A stretch of DNA of 64,000 nucleotides from NCBI RefSeq assembly GCF_011634895.1, contig NZ_SIRR01000025.1, forward strand, positions 124,001 to 188,000, written 5' to 3'. This stretch comes from Rheinheimera pleomorphica. Its GTDB lineage: Bacteria > Pseudomonadota > Gammaproteobacteria > Enterobacterales > Alteromonadaceae. This document shows positions 37,454 to 47,743 of this stretch, piece by piece. Position numbers and translations under genes: made by a program. The notes under the pieces are model-generated. The model saw only the letters and a list, made by a program, of their open reading frames with translations. It ran no database searches and had not been told where the DNA came from. The first letter of the stretch is position 1; each line of letters opens with the position of its first letter.

Positions 37454-38122
37454 CTAGCCGGCCCGGCGCCTGTCTGGCGCTGAAATCACATGACTTAAGC
37501 ATAACTGCGGCCAGCGGCTTTGCATATTTACCACAAAGGGCGCCGTTGCCCAGCCACCTTTGCGCTTGGTGACACTCAACTGCACCCCCTCCTGATGAGG
37601 CTGCAGTTTCATGCTTAAATTCACCGGCAGGCTCAGGCCGGCCTGCTGCCGGCGCAACAGCAGCAAACTGGCCGCGCCCTGCTCTGCCGCCAATTGCAAA
37701 CGCCGCGCCTGCGCCAGCGTCATGGCTAGCTGCCACAGCAATACCGAAGCACAGCAACCACTTTGCAAGCATTGCTCTGTCGCCCAGAGCGCTTCTTTGT
37801 TGTTTTTCGGGTTAATAATCAGTAGCTGCGCCAGGTTGATACCAGCGCTACTGAACATATCGGCACAAGGCTGTGCCGGCGGTGCGATCAGCACCAATAA
37901 GCGGCCCTGGCTTTGCTGCTGCACTAAATACGGCAACAACAACCGTAGTTCACCAATGGCGTATTCGGTTTGAATATCAATCAGGCCGGTTGCCGGAAAA
38001 CCACCGGCCAATTTCTGATCCAGCTCAGCAAAACCGGACGACACCGCCTGATAAGCTGCCTGCTGGTTATTGCCCTGCCATATCAGTTGCCGCCGTGCCA
38101 GTTGCTCTAATAACGCTGACAT
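37454..38122 (-). CDS. imuA: ImuA, RecA-like mutasome protein
   Basis: A 222-residue protein of the ImuA/SulA-like group: LARRQLIWQGNN near the start, the conserved SSGFAELDQKLAGGFPATGLIDI and a later RecA-like core (LLVLIAPPAQPCADMF, ASVLLWQLAMTLAQARRLQLAAE). It is first in the operon, 23 bases downstream of the LexA box. It works with ImuB and DnaE2 in damage-induced mutagenesis. Confidence 0.92.
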   Translation of the reverse strand: MSALLEQLARRQLIWQGNNQQAAYQAVSSGFAELDQKLAGGFPATGLIDIQTEYAIGELRLLLPYLVQQQSQGRLLVLIAPPAQPCADMFSSAGINLAQLLIINPKNNKEALWATEQCLQSGCCASVLLWQLAMTLAQARRLQLAAEQGAASLLLLRRQQAGLSLPVNLSMKLQPHQEGVQLSVTKRKGGWATAPFVVNMQSRWPQLCLSHVISAPDRRRAG

Positions 38123-38144
38123 AATGCCCCCTTTCTGCCACTAA

Positions 38145-38164
38145 TACTGTTATTTTATACAGTA
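38145..38164 (-). promoter_or_regulatory. LexA (SOS) box of imuA-imuB-dnaE2
   Basis: TACTG and CAGTA half-sites flank a 10-base AT-only core, giving the gammaproteobacterial CTG-N10-CAG LexA operator with symmetric outer bases. It lies 23 bases before the imuA ATG. A further half-like TATACAG follows at 38165-38171. Repression by LexA and induction after DNA damage are expected. Confidence 0.9.
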
Positions 38165-38196
38165 TATACAGCAACAGACAGGATGCAACTCTGCTG

Positions 38197-39342
38197 TCAG
38201 GTATTGCGCCGCAACAGCGTCAGCACTTCATAATGGCTGCTATGAGCAAACATATCGAATAACTGTACTTTCAGTAAGTTATAATCTGTCAGCTGGGATA
38301 AATCCTGCGCCAGAGTTTGCGCATTACAGCTGGAATACAATAGCCACTGCGGTGCCAGCCGGGCAATATCCCGGCACAGCGCTTTGGTTAAGCCACGCCG
38401 GGGTGGGTTCACCACCAGCAAATCCGGTGCCTGGTTTGATGCCTGCGTAAAGGTGGCCGAGTCCAGCGCCTGAAACTGCACCTGGCTTAACCCCAAATCG
38501 TTAGCCGAGCGCCGGGCACTGGCAATCGCCGCCGGGGCGATTTCAATACCGATCAGTTGCTGTGAAGCATTAACCAGATGCAGGCCAAAACCGCCGACAC
38601 CACAAAACAGATCCCAGATCTGCTTAAAGTCGCCATGTTGCTGTTGCAGCTGGGCTGCCCAATCGGCAGCGGTCTGGTACAATTTTGCCGCCATCAGCGG
38701 CTGCGTCTGAAAAAAGCTTTGTGGCGTTAAATACAGCGGGATCTGGTTTAACCGCTCAGCCAGTAAGCTTTGCTGCGTCAGTACAATTTCTTCTGTGCCT
38801 TCCAGCAAGGCGGCAGGTAATGGCTGCAGGTTTACCGAGCACACTTCCAGCTCTGGCCATTGCTGTAACAACCAGGGTAAATGCTTAGTAATAGACGCCA
38901 GACAATTTTTCGACCGCAGCACCAAACGCAGCATAAAACGGCCGCTGTGATAGCTTTGGCTTAGCAGCAGGTATTTTAATTCGCCACGCCGGCTGGCAAT
39001 ATCGTATGGTGTTAGCTTAGCGCGCTGAATAAAGGCTTTACACAGCGCAAAAGCCGGCGCAAAAGCGGCTGGATACAACGGGCAGTCGGCTAAATCTACC
39101 GCATCCCCCTGGGCATTGACGATGCCCAGCAACGGCTTATCTACCGTGCCCAGTGCCACCATTTTGGCTTTATAGCGAAAACCCTGCTCGGCACTTGCCA
39201 GCGGATTGTTAACTTCAACCTCAGGCTTAGGCGCTAACAAGCCGAGCAACTGTTGCTGCTTTAGTGCCAATTGTTCAGCGTAAGGTTTATCCAGCCAGTG
39301 ACACGACTGACAGCGTTTAGCGGCAAAGTGGGCGCAGTACAT
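38197..39342 (-). CDS. rlmC: 23S rRNA (uracil747-C5)-methyltransferase
   Basis: A 381-residue RNA m5U methyltransferase. The N-terminus has the iron-sulfur cysteines (MYCAHFAAKRCQSCHW), then a beta-barrel/OB-type region without the separate TRAM domain of RlmD, and the SAM-binding core IWDLFCGVGGFGLHL. The catalytic cysteine is in LYSSCNAQTL. The short length and lack of TRAM favour RlmC over RlmD or TrmA. Its stop lies 74 bases upstream of the imuA operon's start. Confidence 0.92.
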   Translation of the reverse strand: MYCAHFAAKRCQSCHWLDKPYAEQLALKQQQLLGLLAPKPEVEVNNPLASAEQGFRYKAKMVALGTVDKPLLGIVNAQGDAVDLADCPLYPAAFAPAFALCKAFIQRAKLTPYDIASRRGELKYLLLSQSYHSGRFMLRLVLRSKNCLASITKHLPWLLQQWPELEVCSVNLQPLPAALLEGTEEIVLTQQSLLAERLNQIPLYLTPQSFFQTQPLMAAKLYQTAADWAAQLQQQHGDFKQIWDLFCGVGGFGLHLVNASQQLIGIEIAPAAIASARRSANDLGLSQVQFQALDSATFTQASNQAPDLLVVNPPRRGLTKALCRDIARLAPQWLLYSSCNAQTLAQDLSQLTDYNLLKVQLFDMFAHSSHYEVLTLLRRNT

Positions 39343-39418
39343 AAGATCCCGCCAGATAGAGAATCAGCTTAACATCGGCGCTAGTTTAACGCAGGCAAAG
39401 CGGCTCTGCACTGTTCAA

Positions 39419-41773
39419 TTATTCTATCCGCAGCTGCTGAGTCGCCACACCGCCAAAATCATCCACCACCCTTAGCTGAAACTCCCCTGCTTCGCCCTGC
39501 CAGAATAAGGTTTCACCCGGCGCCACCGCACCGAGGTAACGACTGTCAATAAACCAGTGTGCCCGGGTTACCGCGCCGTCAAAGCTGGCTTGCAGGGCAA
39601 TTTTTTGTTGCTGAGCATTTTTGCCCAGCTGGTAAGTCAGGTTGTGCTGTGGCGAGCGAATTTGCGGCGCTTGTTGTGCAGCCAACACCGTGCCACTGCA
39701 GGCATGCTGATATTGCGGCGGCGGCGTTAATACAAGACCGGACAGCTGATAAGCGCGGGCAATATCCGATGGCCAAAACTCAAATACCTTAAGCTCTGTT
39801 TGCGGCGGCTGATGACTACAGGCGCGTAGCCCGGTGGCGCGATATACCGGCACCGCACGATGCACATCAGACACTCTAATCGGCGATACGCCGGGAATAA
39901 ACCAACCGGGCCGGGTTTGCGGGCAGTATTTATTCGGTAATTCGCCACTGCGGCTACACAGCGCCACCTGCTTCAGGTTCAGCTTATCAGCGGCGCTGAA
40001 TAAACGCTGCTCTGCGGCTTTATCACGCGGTAACAGGGCTAACAGCTCAAATAACAAGGGCCCGGCTGCAGTTAGCCCTACCAGATTAGGGTTGCTGCTG
40101 CCGTCAAAATTACCCAACCATACCGCCAGCACATAGTCGCCGCTAAGTGCGACAGACCAGGCATCGCGAAACGCATAAGAAGTGCCGGTTTTCCATGCCA
40201 CCGGCGCGCTGTCGGTTAGCTCGCCCAGTAAACCGGCCTGTGGTTTAGCATGTTGGCGCAGCATATCCAATGTTAAAAATGCCGCTTCCGGCGTTAATAA
40301 TGTTTGCCTTGTTGCAGGCGTGGCGCCAGTTTCAGCCTGCCACTGCAAAGCCTGCCAGTTACCGCCGTTGCCCAACATCGCATATAACTGTACCAGCTGC
40401 TGCATGCTGATTTCCATGCCGCCCAGCACCAGTGCCAGGCCGTAATGTTCGGCATTTTGTGGCAGCGGCACCTGCGCCTGCTTTAACCAGTGGTAAAAAT
40501 CCGGCTTGTTTAAGCCGGCCTGCAGTTGTACCGCCGGCACATTGCGGCTGTTAATCAAGGCTTCAGTGGCACTTATCGGCCCGGCAAACTGGCGGTCAAA
40601 ATTTTCCGGGTTAAAGCTGCCATAGCGCCGCGGCAAATCCGTTAACAGGCTTTGCGGATGAATAAGGCCTTGCTGCAGCGCAAGCGCATAAACAAACGGC
40701 TTTAGCGCTGAGCCCGGCGATCGCAGTGCCGTTACACCATCGACCTGGCCGGCAATGGCGGCATTATAAAAATCGGCCGAACCAATCCAGGCCTGCACCT
40801 GCATAGTGCTGCGTTTTAACAGCAATACACTGGCATTGCTGAAACCTTTATCGGCATTACGGCGCAAATAGGCTGTCACACCTTGTTGCATCTGCTGCTG
40901 CAAACCGTATTGCAGGCTGGTGTAAAAACGGCCGCCACTGTGCCCCTGTGCTTGTAACTGATTAATAAAATGCGGAGCCGTGTAGGCTAAATCGGTGCGC
41001 TGATAATAGTTCAGCGGCAAGCTTAACCGCTGTGCCAGCTCCGGTTGTGAAGAACCCGGCGCTGTCGGTGAATACTCTGCTAACCACAGCGCAGTTAAAC
41101 GCTGGCGGGCCAGCTCCAGTTGCTGTGCGCCTTGCGTGCTTAACGGGCTGCGTTGGTTAGGGTTTTGCGGAATAACGCTCAGTGCTAAGGCTTCGGCCAG
41201 TGTTAAGCGCTGCGCTTCTTTGCCAAAGTAAATCAGGCTGGCGGCGGCGACGCCTTCAATATTGCCGCCGTAAGGTGCATAGTTAAAATAGGCTTCGAGG
41301 ATCTGTTCTTTACTAAAATGCCGCTCCAGATACAGCGCATACGCTAGCTGCTGTAACTTACCGCTAACGCTGGCGGTATTAAGCCCGAAACGCAACCGTG
41401 CCAGTTGCATAGTTAACGTGGATGCGCCCTGGCGCCGGCCGCCTTTGACTACGCCTTGCCAGAAAGCGCGGCCAACAGCGCTGATATCCACGCCAACATG
41501 GCGATAAAACTGCCGATCTTCATATAACAACGTGGCCTGTTGCAGTGCCGGAGCAATATCGGCCAGCGGCACCCGCAGCCGGTAGCGCTGATCTGGTGCC
41601 AGTCGCAGGCTTAACAGCTTACCGTCTGCGGCAAAGTAAGCACTGCTTTGCTGATAGTGCGCATACAGCGGCGGTTTTGCCGACAGCCACAGCAAAAGCA
41701 GCACCGCCAGTAACATAATGCCCGGCGGCAACACCAGCCAGCACAGGGCTTTTTTAATGCGCACTGCCTGCAC
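39419..41773 (-). CDS. pbpC: Penicillin-binding protein 1C
   Basis: A 784-residue bifunctional peptidoglycan synthase: one N-terminal membrane helix, a GT51 glycosyltransferase domain (YEDRQFYRHVGVDISAVGRA, GASTLTMQLARL), a transpeptidase domain with SPGSALKPF (SxxK), SRN and KTGTSYAFRDAW (KTG), and a C-terminal BiPBP_C domain. It follows the alpha-2-macroglobulin gene by 8 bases, the same pairing as yfhM-pbpC in E. coli, where the two are thought to protect or repair the periplasm. Confidence 0.96.
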   Translation of the reverse strand: MQAVRIKKALCWLVLPPGIMLLAVLLLLWLSAKPPLYAHYQQSSAYFAADGKLLSLRLAPDQRYRLRVPLADIAPALQQATLLYEDRQFYRHVGVDISAVGRAFWQGVVKGGRRQGASTLTMQLARLRFGLNTASVSGKLQQLAYALYLERHFSKEQILEAYFNYAPYGGNIEGVAAASLIYFGKEAQRLTLAEALALSVIPQNPNQRSPLSTQGAQQLELARQRLTALWLAEYSPTAPGSSQPELAQRLSLPLNYYQRTDLAYTAPHFINQLQAQGHSGGRFYTSLQYGLQQQMQQGVTAYLRRNADKGFSNASVLLLKRSTMQVQAWIGSADFYNAAIAGQVDGVTALRSPGSALKPFVYALALQQGLIHPQSLLTDLPRRYGSFNPENFDRQFAGPISATEALINSRNVPAVQLQAGLNKPDFYHWLKQAQVPLPQNAEHYGLALVLGGMEISMQQLVQLYAMLGNGGNWQALQWQAETGATPATRQTLLTPEAAFLTLDMLRQHAKPQAGLLGELTDSAPVAWKTGTSYAFRDAWSVALSGDYVLAVWLGNFDGSSNPNLVGLTAAGPLLFELLALLPRDKAAEQRLFSAADKLNLKQVALCSRSGELPNKYCPQTRPGWFIPGVSPIRVSDVHRAVPVYRATGLRACSHQPPQTELKVFEFWPSDIARAYQLSGLVLTPPPQYQHACSGTVLAAQQAPQIRSPQHNLTYQLGKNAQQQKIALQASFDGAVTRAHWFIDSRYLGAVAPGETLFWQGEAGEFQLRVVDDFGGVATQQLRIE

Positions 41774-41781
41774 CGTCCGTG

Positions 41782-44700
41782 TTAATGCGTGCCGGCGGCA
41801 GTTACAACAAAGCGCCCCGCCGCCGTATTAGCATATACAGACAAATCATACATCGACTGCGCCGATACGGTTGGCAACACAAAGTCGCCGGCTGCGGTCA
41901 CTTTTACCTGATAACGCAACTCGGTCATTTGCGGGCCGAAGCCGGCGTAATAAACCACTCTGTCTTCGCGGATATCGACATAGTCGGCACGCCAAATCCC
42001 GCTTTGACGTGGCACCGAGCTGCGCACCACCGCAAAACCGGCCGGCAGTAAATCCACTACCGCCACATTGCTGTGCCAGCTATCGGTTAAACTGCGCAGG
42101 CGCAGGCGCACGGTAAGCTCTTGTCCCTGTTTTGCCGCAGTAACCACTTTGCCTTCGGCATCCAGGTAATCGCGCACCACTTCCAACTGCTGTGCCGTGG
42201 CTTTGGCCGGCGGCGTTTTAGCAAAACCGGCTTCGCTTAACGCATAAAACAGCTGCTGTTGGCTCTCTATCAGTATTTGCTCTGCCGCTGTATTAAAAGC
42301 CGCGCGTGGTATAGCGCCGGCGTTATCGGCCGGGGTTAGTGCCGTACGCGCACCTTTGCCATCTAACTGATAAAACGCGGGTGGCGTGGTGATAGCGTCA
42401 GTTTGCAGTTGGCCATAGGCCGACAGCGCCAGTACGGTATAAGCCGAGGCAATAGTGTTGTACTGCCCTTTAAACACCGGCTGTAACAGGTTAAGAATAT
42501 CTTTACCATTCAGCGCTTTGGCCTGCTCAGCAAAATGGCTGGACAGTAGATACACATATTGCGCATCCAGGCTCAGCTGTGACTGAAACGCCGGGTTAGC
42601 AAAAGGCGGTAATGGCGTGGCAATGCGCGCAAGGTAGCCGCTTTGCAGCGCTGAGGTTTTACCCAGGCGATAACCGGATAATAACCCGCGTGCCAGCTCC
42701 GGCTTTTGCAGCAACTGATAACTGGCGGCGATATAAATGGCGGCAATATCGCCCTGCCAGGCGTGTTTATGTTGTTTTTCCAGCCGCTCGTGTAACTCAA
42801 CCAAATAGTTGGTCGTTACCTCACCACTGCGGGTTAACAGGTAAATAGCATTAGCACGCAAGCGCGCCTGGTATAAATTACCACCACTTTGCCGCGCTAC
42901 GTTACGCAGATATTCCAGCCCCTGGCTGTAAATATAGTCCGGCACCGCCAGGCCCTGCTCGCGTGCCGCCAACAGGAAGTGCATAACATAAATACTGGGG
43001 AAATCGGCACTGCTGTAACCGCCCGGCCAAAAACTAAAGCCACCGTCGCTTTGCTGGCGCTCTGCCAGCTTCTGGATTAACACGGCAAATTTCTCGTTCA
43101 ACATCGGCCACTGCGCCTGATAGCTACTTTGTTGCACTAAACCAATCCAGGGAAATACCTGCGACACCACCTGCTCGGTACAGCCGTGCGGGTATTGCGC
43201 CAGGTAATCGGTAAAGCTCTCTGCCAGCAGCAACGGGTTGGCCGAGGCAATAACATGCTGCTGGGCAAATTCGGTATACAGCGGATAACGGGTATCAAGC
43301 GTCACCGGGCCCTTGTCGGCGTAACCGGCCTGCAGGCTGGTGTGATAATGGCTGGCAGGACGAATGCTCAGGCTGATACTGCGGCTGGCTTCTTCCACCA
43401 GGTCGCCCTGCTGATAACGGGCACTGAAGCTCAGGCTGGCTTCGCCGGGTACATCGCCGGCTTTTACCCGGAAGCGGGCACTTTGTTCGCTGTTTTCGCT
43501 GATATTAAGCCGCTGCTCAGTCGCACCTGTTGCGCTGAGGCTGTCAGGCAAGGTTAATGTTACCGTCACGGCAGCATCTTTACCCGAGCCTTTTACGCCA
43601 TTGGCTACCGACACACTGATATCAAACTCATCGCCGGGCGCCGCACTGGTAAGGACATCCGGCGTTAACACAAAGGGGCCGCGCACGCGTAAATCACGGC
43701 TGACCGCCGATAAGGCTTCTGCACTTACCGCAACCGCCATCAGTTTTAAATTGCCGCTAAAGCTGGCCGGCACGGTAACCTGCTGCGTCGCCAATTCACT
43801 TGAGGCTTTTACCACGCCTAACCAAAATACCCCCGGCTGTTCGGCGCGACGGGCAAAAGGATTGAGATTACTGTCTAACATCATCGCGGCCATGGCGCGG
43901 CGCTCGCTGTCACCGCCTACCCCGGCTAACTGGCGCTTAAGTGCACTGAATTCCGGCAGAATAAGATCCAGCATTTGTAAGCTGCGCACCTGCAGCGCGC
44001 GCTTTTGCAGGTAGTGCGATAACGGGTCCGGCAACTGATAACCGGCCACCTGTAAAATGCCCTCATCGACCCCGTACAGCAACAAATCGGCCGGCTGGTC
44101 GGTTTTATACCCCAGGGTAAAGGCTTTGCCCGGCCGTACTTCCTGCGGCGCCACCAGACTGATGGCCAGCTCACGCTTGCTGCGGTCAATATTAAACGGC
44201 ACCACCGCATAGCTTAGCGGGCTGACAAACAGCGCATCAGACTCGCTGCCACGGACAAAACTGACATTAATATAGGCGTTACCCTCAATACCGTCCGGCA
44301 GCACTATATGCTGAATACTGCTGGTGGTGTCGGCAGTAAACCAACTGAAGGCATGCACTTTGTCGGTTTCAATGCTGATTAAACCACTGCCGGTATAAGG
44401 TGCAGTAATATTCAGCTCGATACGCTCACCGGCTTTATAATCGGCTTTATCCAACCGCACGCTAAGGGATGCATTTTTTTCCAGCATGGCGCTGATATTA
44501 CCGGCGCCTATTACGCTAAACGCCACACTGCCCAGCAGTTGTTCGCCCTGCAGCAGTTGCAGCTCAAAATCACCGGCTTCAGCGGTTGGTACCTGATACG
44601 CCGTACCGCCAGCGGCAATACTGAACGGCGCTTCACTGACCACAATATCCTGCACTATGCTCTGGTACTGATAAGTGCCGTCATTTTGTTTTACCAGGCT

Positions 44701-47616
44701 CGATAACGGCCGCTTTTCTACCAATTTCAGCGTTAACTCATCCAGCGCTATCTGCACTAAGCTGCGGTTAACAGCAATAAACTCCAGGCTGCGGCTTTGT
44801 TGTTTTTTCAGATAACCCAGCTCACCATCGCTTTTTACCCCCACCAATGCATTTAGCGGTGATAACAGCGCACTGTGCATACTTTGCACGCTTTTCCCAC
44901 CACCGCCGTCAAAGCCTTCGGTGGTCAGTACTAAGCGGTAAGTGCCGCCGCTGTATTGTGCCAACGGCAGGTTAAAGTTGGCTTTACCGTCGGCATCGGT
45001 TTGTTGCTCATCCAGGTTTTGCCGCACGCTGCTACGGTTAAGTTGGCCGTCTTTTGGTGCGATAAAGCGGTAGTCTTTATATTCGTTAAAGCTGAACGCC
45101 GCAGGGATAAGCTCAAATTTAGCGGTTACGCGGCGCTGCTGTGCCGGGGTACCGAATAAGTTATCCAATTGTACCTGCGCCACTAAATCCTGTGGCGATA
45201 ACCAGCCTGCGCCCTGTTGGTTAAAACGGCTGGTTATTTTTAATGTGTCGGGCTGAAATTCTTCCACTGCAAAGCTGACCGAGCCCAAATGCCGCGCGGT
45301 ATTGCCTTTGCTGTCCAGCAGGCTGATATTGGCATGGTAATTACCGGTATCGCTGTGCGCTTGAGTATCCAGGCTGAAACTGTGCATACCCAGACCGGTT
45401 AAACGGAAGTTTTGTTGCCAAAAGATACTGCCGCGCGGCCCCTGCACCTGAATTTTCAGCGGCAGTTTTTGCTCTGCCAACGATAAATCGTTATGGCGGA
45501 TAATAGCCGCCAGTTGCACCTGCTCGCCCGGGCGGTAAATACCGCGGTCACTGAACATATAGGCACTTAATGCCTTGCTGCTTTGCTCATCCTGATAACG
45601 GCCACTGGTATTAAATTTGGAGTAATCTAACTGGCGGCTGTACCTGTCGTACGGAATAAAGCTGCTGTCTGTCACACCGTCACGGCTGCGGCTAACCAGA
45701 TACACCACCGGCTGGCGCTCACGCACCAGGCCATTGGTTTTAGGCAGCTTAACACTGCCCTGTGCATCGGTAGTGCCGCTTTGCACCGCCACGCCGTTTT
45801 TACCGAGTAATTCTACCTTTACCCCGGCAACCGGTTTGCCATCGGCTACCGACATCACAAACACCTGCTGTGAGGTGTCGGCATTATGTTTTACCAGCAA
45901 GCCCAAATCGGTTACCAGTATTACACGCTTATCCAGCTCGCGGCCTTCGCGTTTTGGCCGTGCGGGATCAAATTCGGATAGCTGAATAAAAAATACCCCC
46001 ATGCCGGCTTGAGCCAGGTAGGGCTTCAGCTCCAGTGCCAGGTAATTGGCCTGTTTGGCATGGCTGTTGGCCAGGGTAAAGGTTTTTTCATGCCGGCTGC
46101 CGATATTGCTTTCATCAAAGTTATAGTTAAAAAAGTACGGTTGGCTGATATCGCCGCCGGTTTGGCTGATAAAGTGGTTTAGCTGCTGTGGCAGCAATTT
46201 ATGCAGTTTTACCCGTACCCCTTTTACCCCGCGGCTAAGCAGCTGCACGGTTTGCTCGCCACTTAGGGTTAACATGGCGCCTTCACCGACTATCCGCGCC
46301 TCTACCGGGTATTCCGGCGCCTGCACCACCGCACGGTACTCATTAGCCAAAGTAAAATCACTGGCCGACTGCAGCCCTTTGGGCACACTGACAAACAGGC
46401 TTTGCCCTGGCGGCAAATCCAGCTTAATGCTAAAGGCACTGTCATGCTGCTCTGCGGTGGGCATCAGCTCAAAACTGAGTAAATTGGCTTGCTGCAATAC
46501 GCTGCTGTTTACCTCGCCGGTCGCCCAATAGTGCGAATTGCGCTGCGGGTGTTTGGGTAAGACATACAGCTTCAGCTTATTTTTCAGCTCGGCACGGTCG
46601 ATACGATCGGTAAAACTCAGCAGCAGCATTTGCTCCGGCTCTTGGTCAAGCTGTTGTCCAGCGCCGCGGACAATATCAGTGCGCAGCTCTTCTACTTTTA
46701 AAAAGCTGCTTTTATCCGGCACCAACAGCTGCTGTGAGCTGTCTTGTGTGGTTTTACCATTACCGGTTTGTGCCTGTACGCCGGCTTTTAGCAGCAAGGT
46801 TAAATATTGCTCGCGCTCAGGCAAGCTAAGCGCTGCCGACTGCACATACACCTCACGGCCGGTTTTATCTGTGCTTAGCGTATACTCCAGCGCATTACCT
46901 TTGCTGCGCACATCGCCGCCGTCGGGCCGCATCGTCATCGCCAGCTGCTTTTTCAGGCTGTCGATAGCTACCGGATGGCTGAAATTTAACGTAGCCACTA
47001 TTTGCCGCGTAGTTTGCTCAGTGGGGTGCTGATAAAAGCGCAGCCGGTTAATGGCCGCCGTTAGCGGCGCAGTGTCAAAACGATATTGTTGTTTTGCCAG
47101 CAAGGTACCGGCGGCAAAAATGCGTTTGTCCAGTGTCAGCTGATACGCTGTTGCCGCAGGCCAGGCCTGCTCCGGTGTAAACGTCAGGGTATTGTCATCC
47201 TGCCACAACCATTTACCGGCAATGGCGGGGCTGATACTTACACCTTCACTTAATACCTCGCCGATTAAATCCAGCCGCGCTGCCGAAAGCTGCGGCAGCG
47301 GCGCAATGCGCCCGGCCTGGTCGCTGATATCATAGCTAAACTGCAGCCGCAGCGGCGTGGGCTGCTCGACATCATCCTGATAATGCCCGACGTCCGGACT
47401 GTGTATTGTGGCTTTTACTTTCAGCGGCTTAGGTAATTGTTGATAGTAATAATAGCCAGCCACTGCCGCGCCGCTAAGCAACAGCAGCAGCGCTATACTG
47501 CCCCAAAAACCGGCCGGACGCTGCCTGGCATAGTGTTGCAGCCGCTGTAACCACAGCGGTGCGGTCCAGTTTACCGAGCCGAAAATTTTACTGAGAAATG
47601 ACGCAGAGGCAGGCAT
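41782..47616 (-). CDS. yfhM: Bacterial alpha-2-macroglobulin, membrane-anchored
   Basis: A 1944-residue periplasmic protease trap. The thioester motif GCTEQ is intact (Cys about 1479), within YPHGCTEQVVSQVFPWIGL. MG domains, the bait region and a terpenoid-cyclase-like TED domain fill the rest, and YPGEQ-type MG motifs (FSDRGIYRPGEQVQL) are seen near the middle. E. coli YfhM is about 1650 residues with a lipobox; this one has no lipobox but a single N-terminal membrane helix (about residues 41-60). The ATG at 47616 has AAGGAT upstream; a TTG two codons earlier is less likely. Paired with pbpC. Confidence 0.93.
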   Translation of the reverse strand: MPASASFLSKIFGSVNWTAPLWLQRLQHYARQRPAGFWGSIALLLLLSGAAVAGYYYYQQLPKPLKVKATIHSPDVGHYQDDVEQPTPLRLQFSYDISDQAGRIAPLPQLSAARLDLIGEVLSEGVSISPAIAGKWLWQDDNTLTFTPEQAWPAATAYQLTLDKRIFAAGTLLAKQQYRFDTAPLTAAINRLRFYQHPTEQTTRQIVATLNFSHPVAIDSLKKQLAMTMRPDGGDVRSKGNALEYTLSTDKTGREVYVQSAALSLPEREQYLTLLLKAGVQAQTGNGKTTQDSSQQLLVPDKSSFLKVEELRTDIVRGAGQQLDQEPEQMLLLSFTDRIDRAELKNKLKLYVLPKHPQRNSHYWATGEVNSSVLQQANLLSFELMPTAEQHDSAFSIKLDLPPGQSLFVSVPKGLQSASDFTLANEYRAVVQAPEYPVEARIVGEGAMLTLSGEQTVQLLSRGVKGVRVKLHKLLPQQLNHFISQTGGDISQPYFFNYNFDESNIGSRHEKTFTLANSHAKQANYLALELKPYLAQAGMGVFFIQLSEFDPARPKREGRELDKRVILVTDLGLLVKHNADTSQQVFVMSVADGKPVAGVKVELLGKNGVAVQSGTTDAQGSVKLPKTNGLVRERQPVVYLVSRSRDGVTDSSFIPYDRYSRQLDYSKFNTSGRYQDEQSSKALSAYMFSDRGIYRPGEQVQLAAIIRHNDLSLAEQKLPLKIQVQGPRGSIFWQQNFRLTGLGMHSFSLDTQAHSDTGNYHANISLLDSKGNTARHLGSVSFAVEEFQPDTLKITSRFNQQGAGWLSPQDLVAQVQLDNLFGTPAQQRRVTAKFELIPAAFSFNEYKDYRFIAPKDGQLNRSSVRQNLDEQQTDADGKANFNLPLAQYSGGTYRLVLTTEGFDGGGGKSVQSMHSALLSPLNALVGVKSDGELGYLKKQQSRSLEFIAVNRSLVQIALDELTLKLVEKRPLSSLVKQNDGTYQYQSIVQDIVVSEAPFSIAAGGTAYQVPTAEAGDFELQLLQGEQLLGSVAFSVIGAGNISAMLEKNASLSVRLDKADYKAGERIELNITAPYTGSGLISIETDKVHAFSWFTADTTSSIQHIVLPDGIEGNAYINVSFVRGSESDALFVSPLSYAVVPFNIDRSKRELAISLVAPQEVRPGKAFTLGYKTDQPADLLLYGVDEGILQVAGYQLPDPLSHYLQKRALQVRSLQMLDLILPEFSALKRQLAGVGGDSERRAMAAMMLDSNLNPFARRAEQPGVFWLGVVKASSELATQQVTVPASFSGNLKLMAVAVSAEALSAVSRDLRVRGPFVLTPDVLTSAAPGDEFDISVSVANGVKGSGKDAAVTVTLTLPDSLSATGATEQRLNISENSEQSARFRVKAGDVPGEASLSFSARYQQGDLVEEASRSISLSIRPASHYHTSLQAGYADKGPVTLDTRYPLYTEFAQQHVIASANPLLLAESFTDYLAQYPHGCTEQVVSQVFPWIGLVQQSSYQAQWPMLNEKFAVLIQKLAERQQSDGGFSFWPGGYSSADFPSIYVMHFLLAAREQGLAVPDYIYSQGLEYLRNVARQSGGNLYQARLRANAIYLLTRSGEVTTNYLVELHERLEKQHKHAWQGDIAAIYIAASYQLLQKPELARGLLSGYRLGKTSALQSGYLARIATPLPPFANPAFQSQLSLDAQYVYLLSSHFAEQAKALNGKDILNLLQPVFKGQYNTIASAYTVLALSAYGQLQTDAITTPPAFYQLDGKGARTALTPADNAGAIPRAAFNTAAEQILIESQQQLFYALSEAGFAKTPPAKATAQQLEVVRDYLDAEGKVVTAAKQGQELTVRLRLRSLTDSWHSNVAVVDLLPAGFAVVRSSVPRQSGIWRADYVDIREDRVVYYAGFGPQMTELRYQVKVTAAGDFVLPTVSAQSMYDLSVYANTAAGRFVVTAAGTH

Positions 47617-47743
47617 AACCAATCCTTGTTATTGGGGTAGCGTTGTTCGGGTGTGTTGGCCGAGTATAAGCGGCGAAAATTAATCACTGATGAACTATAG
47701 CAGTTTGTATTTAAACTCTTAATCCCCTACGGCTAAAGAGTTG

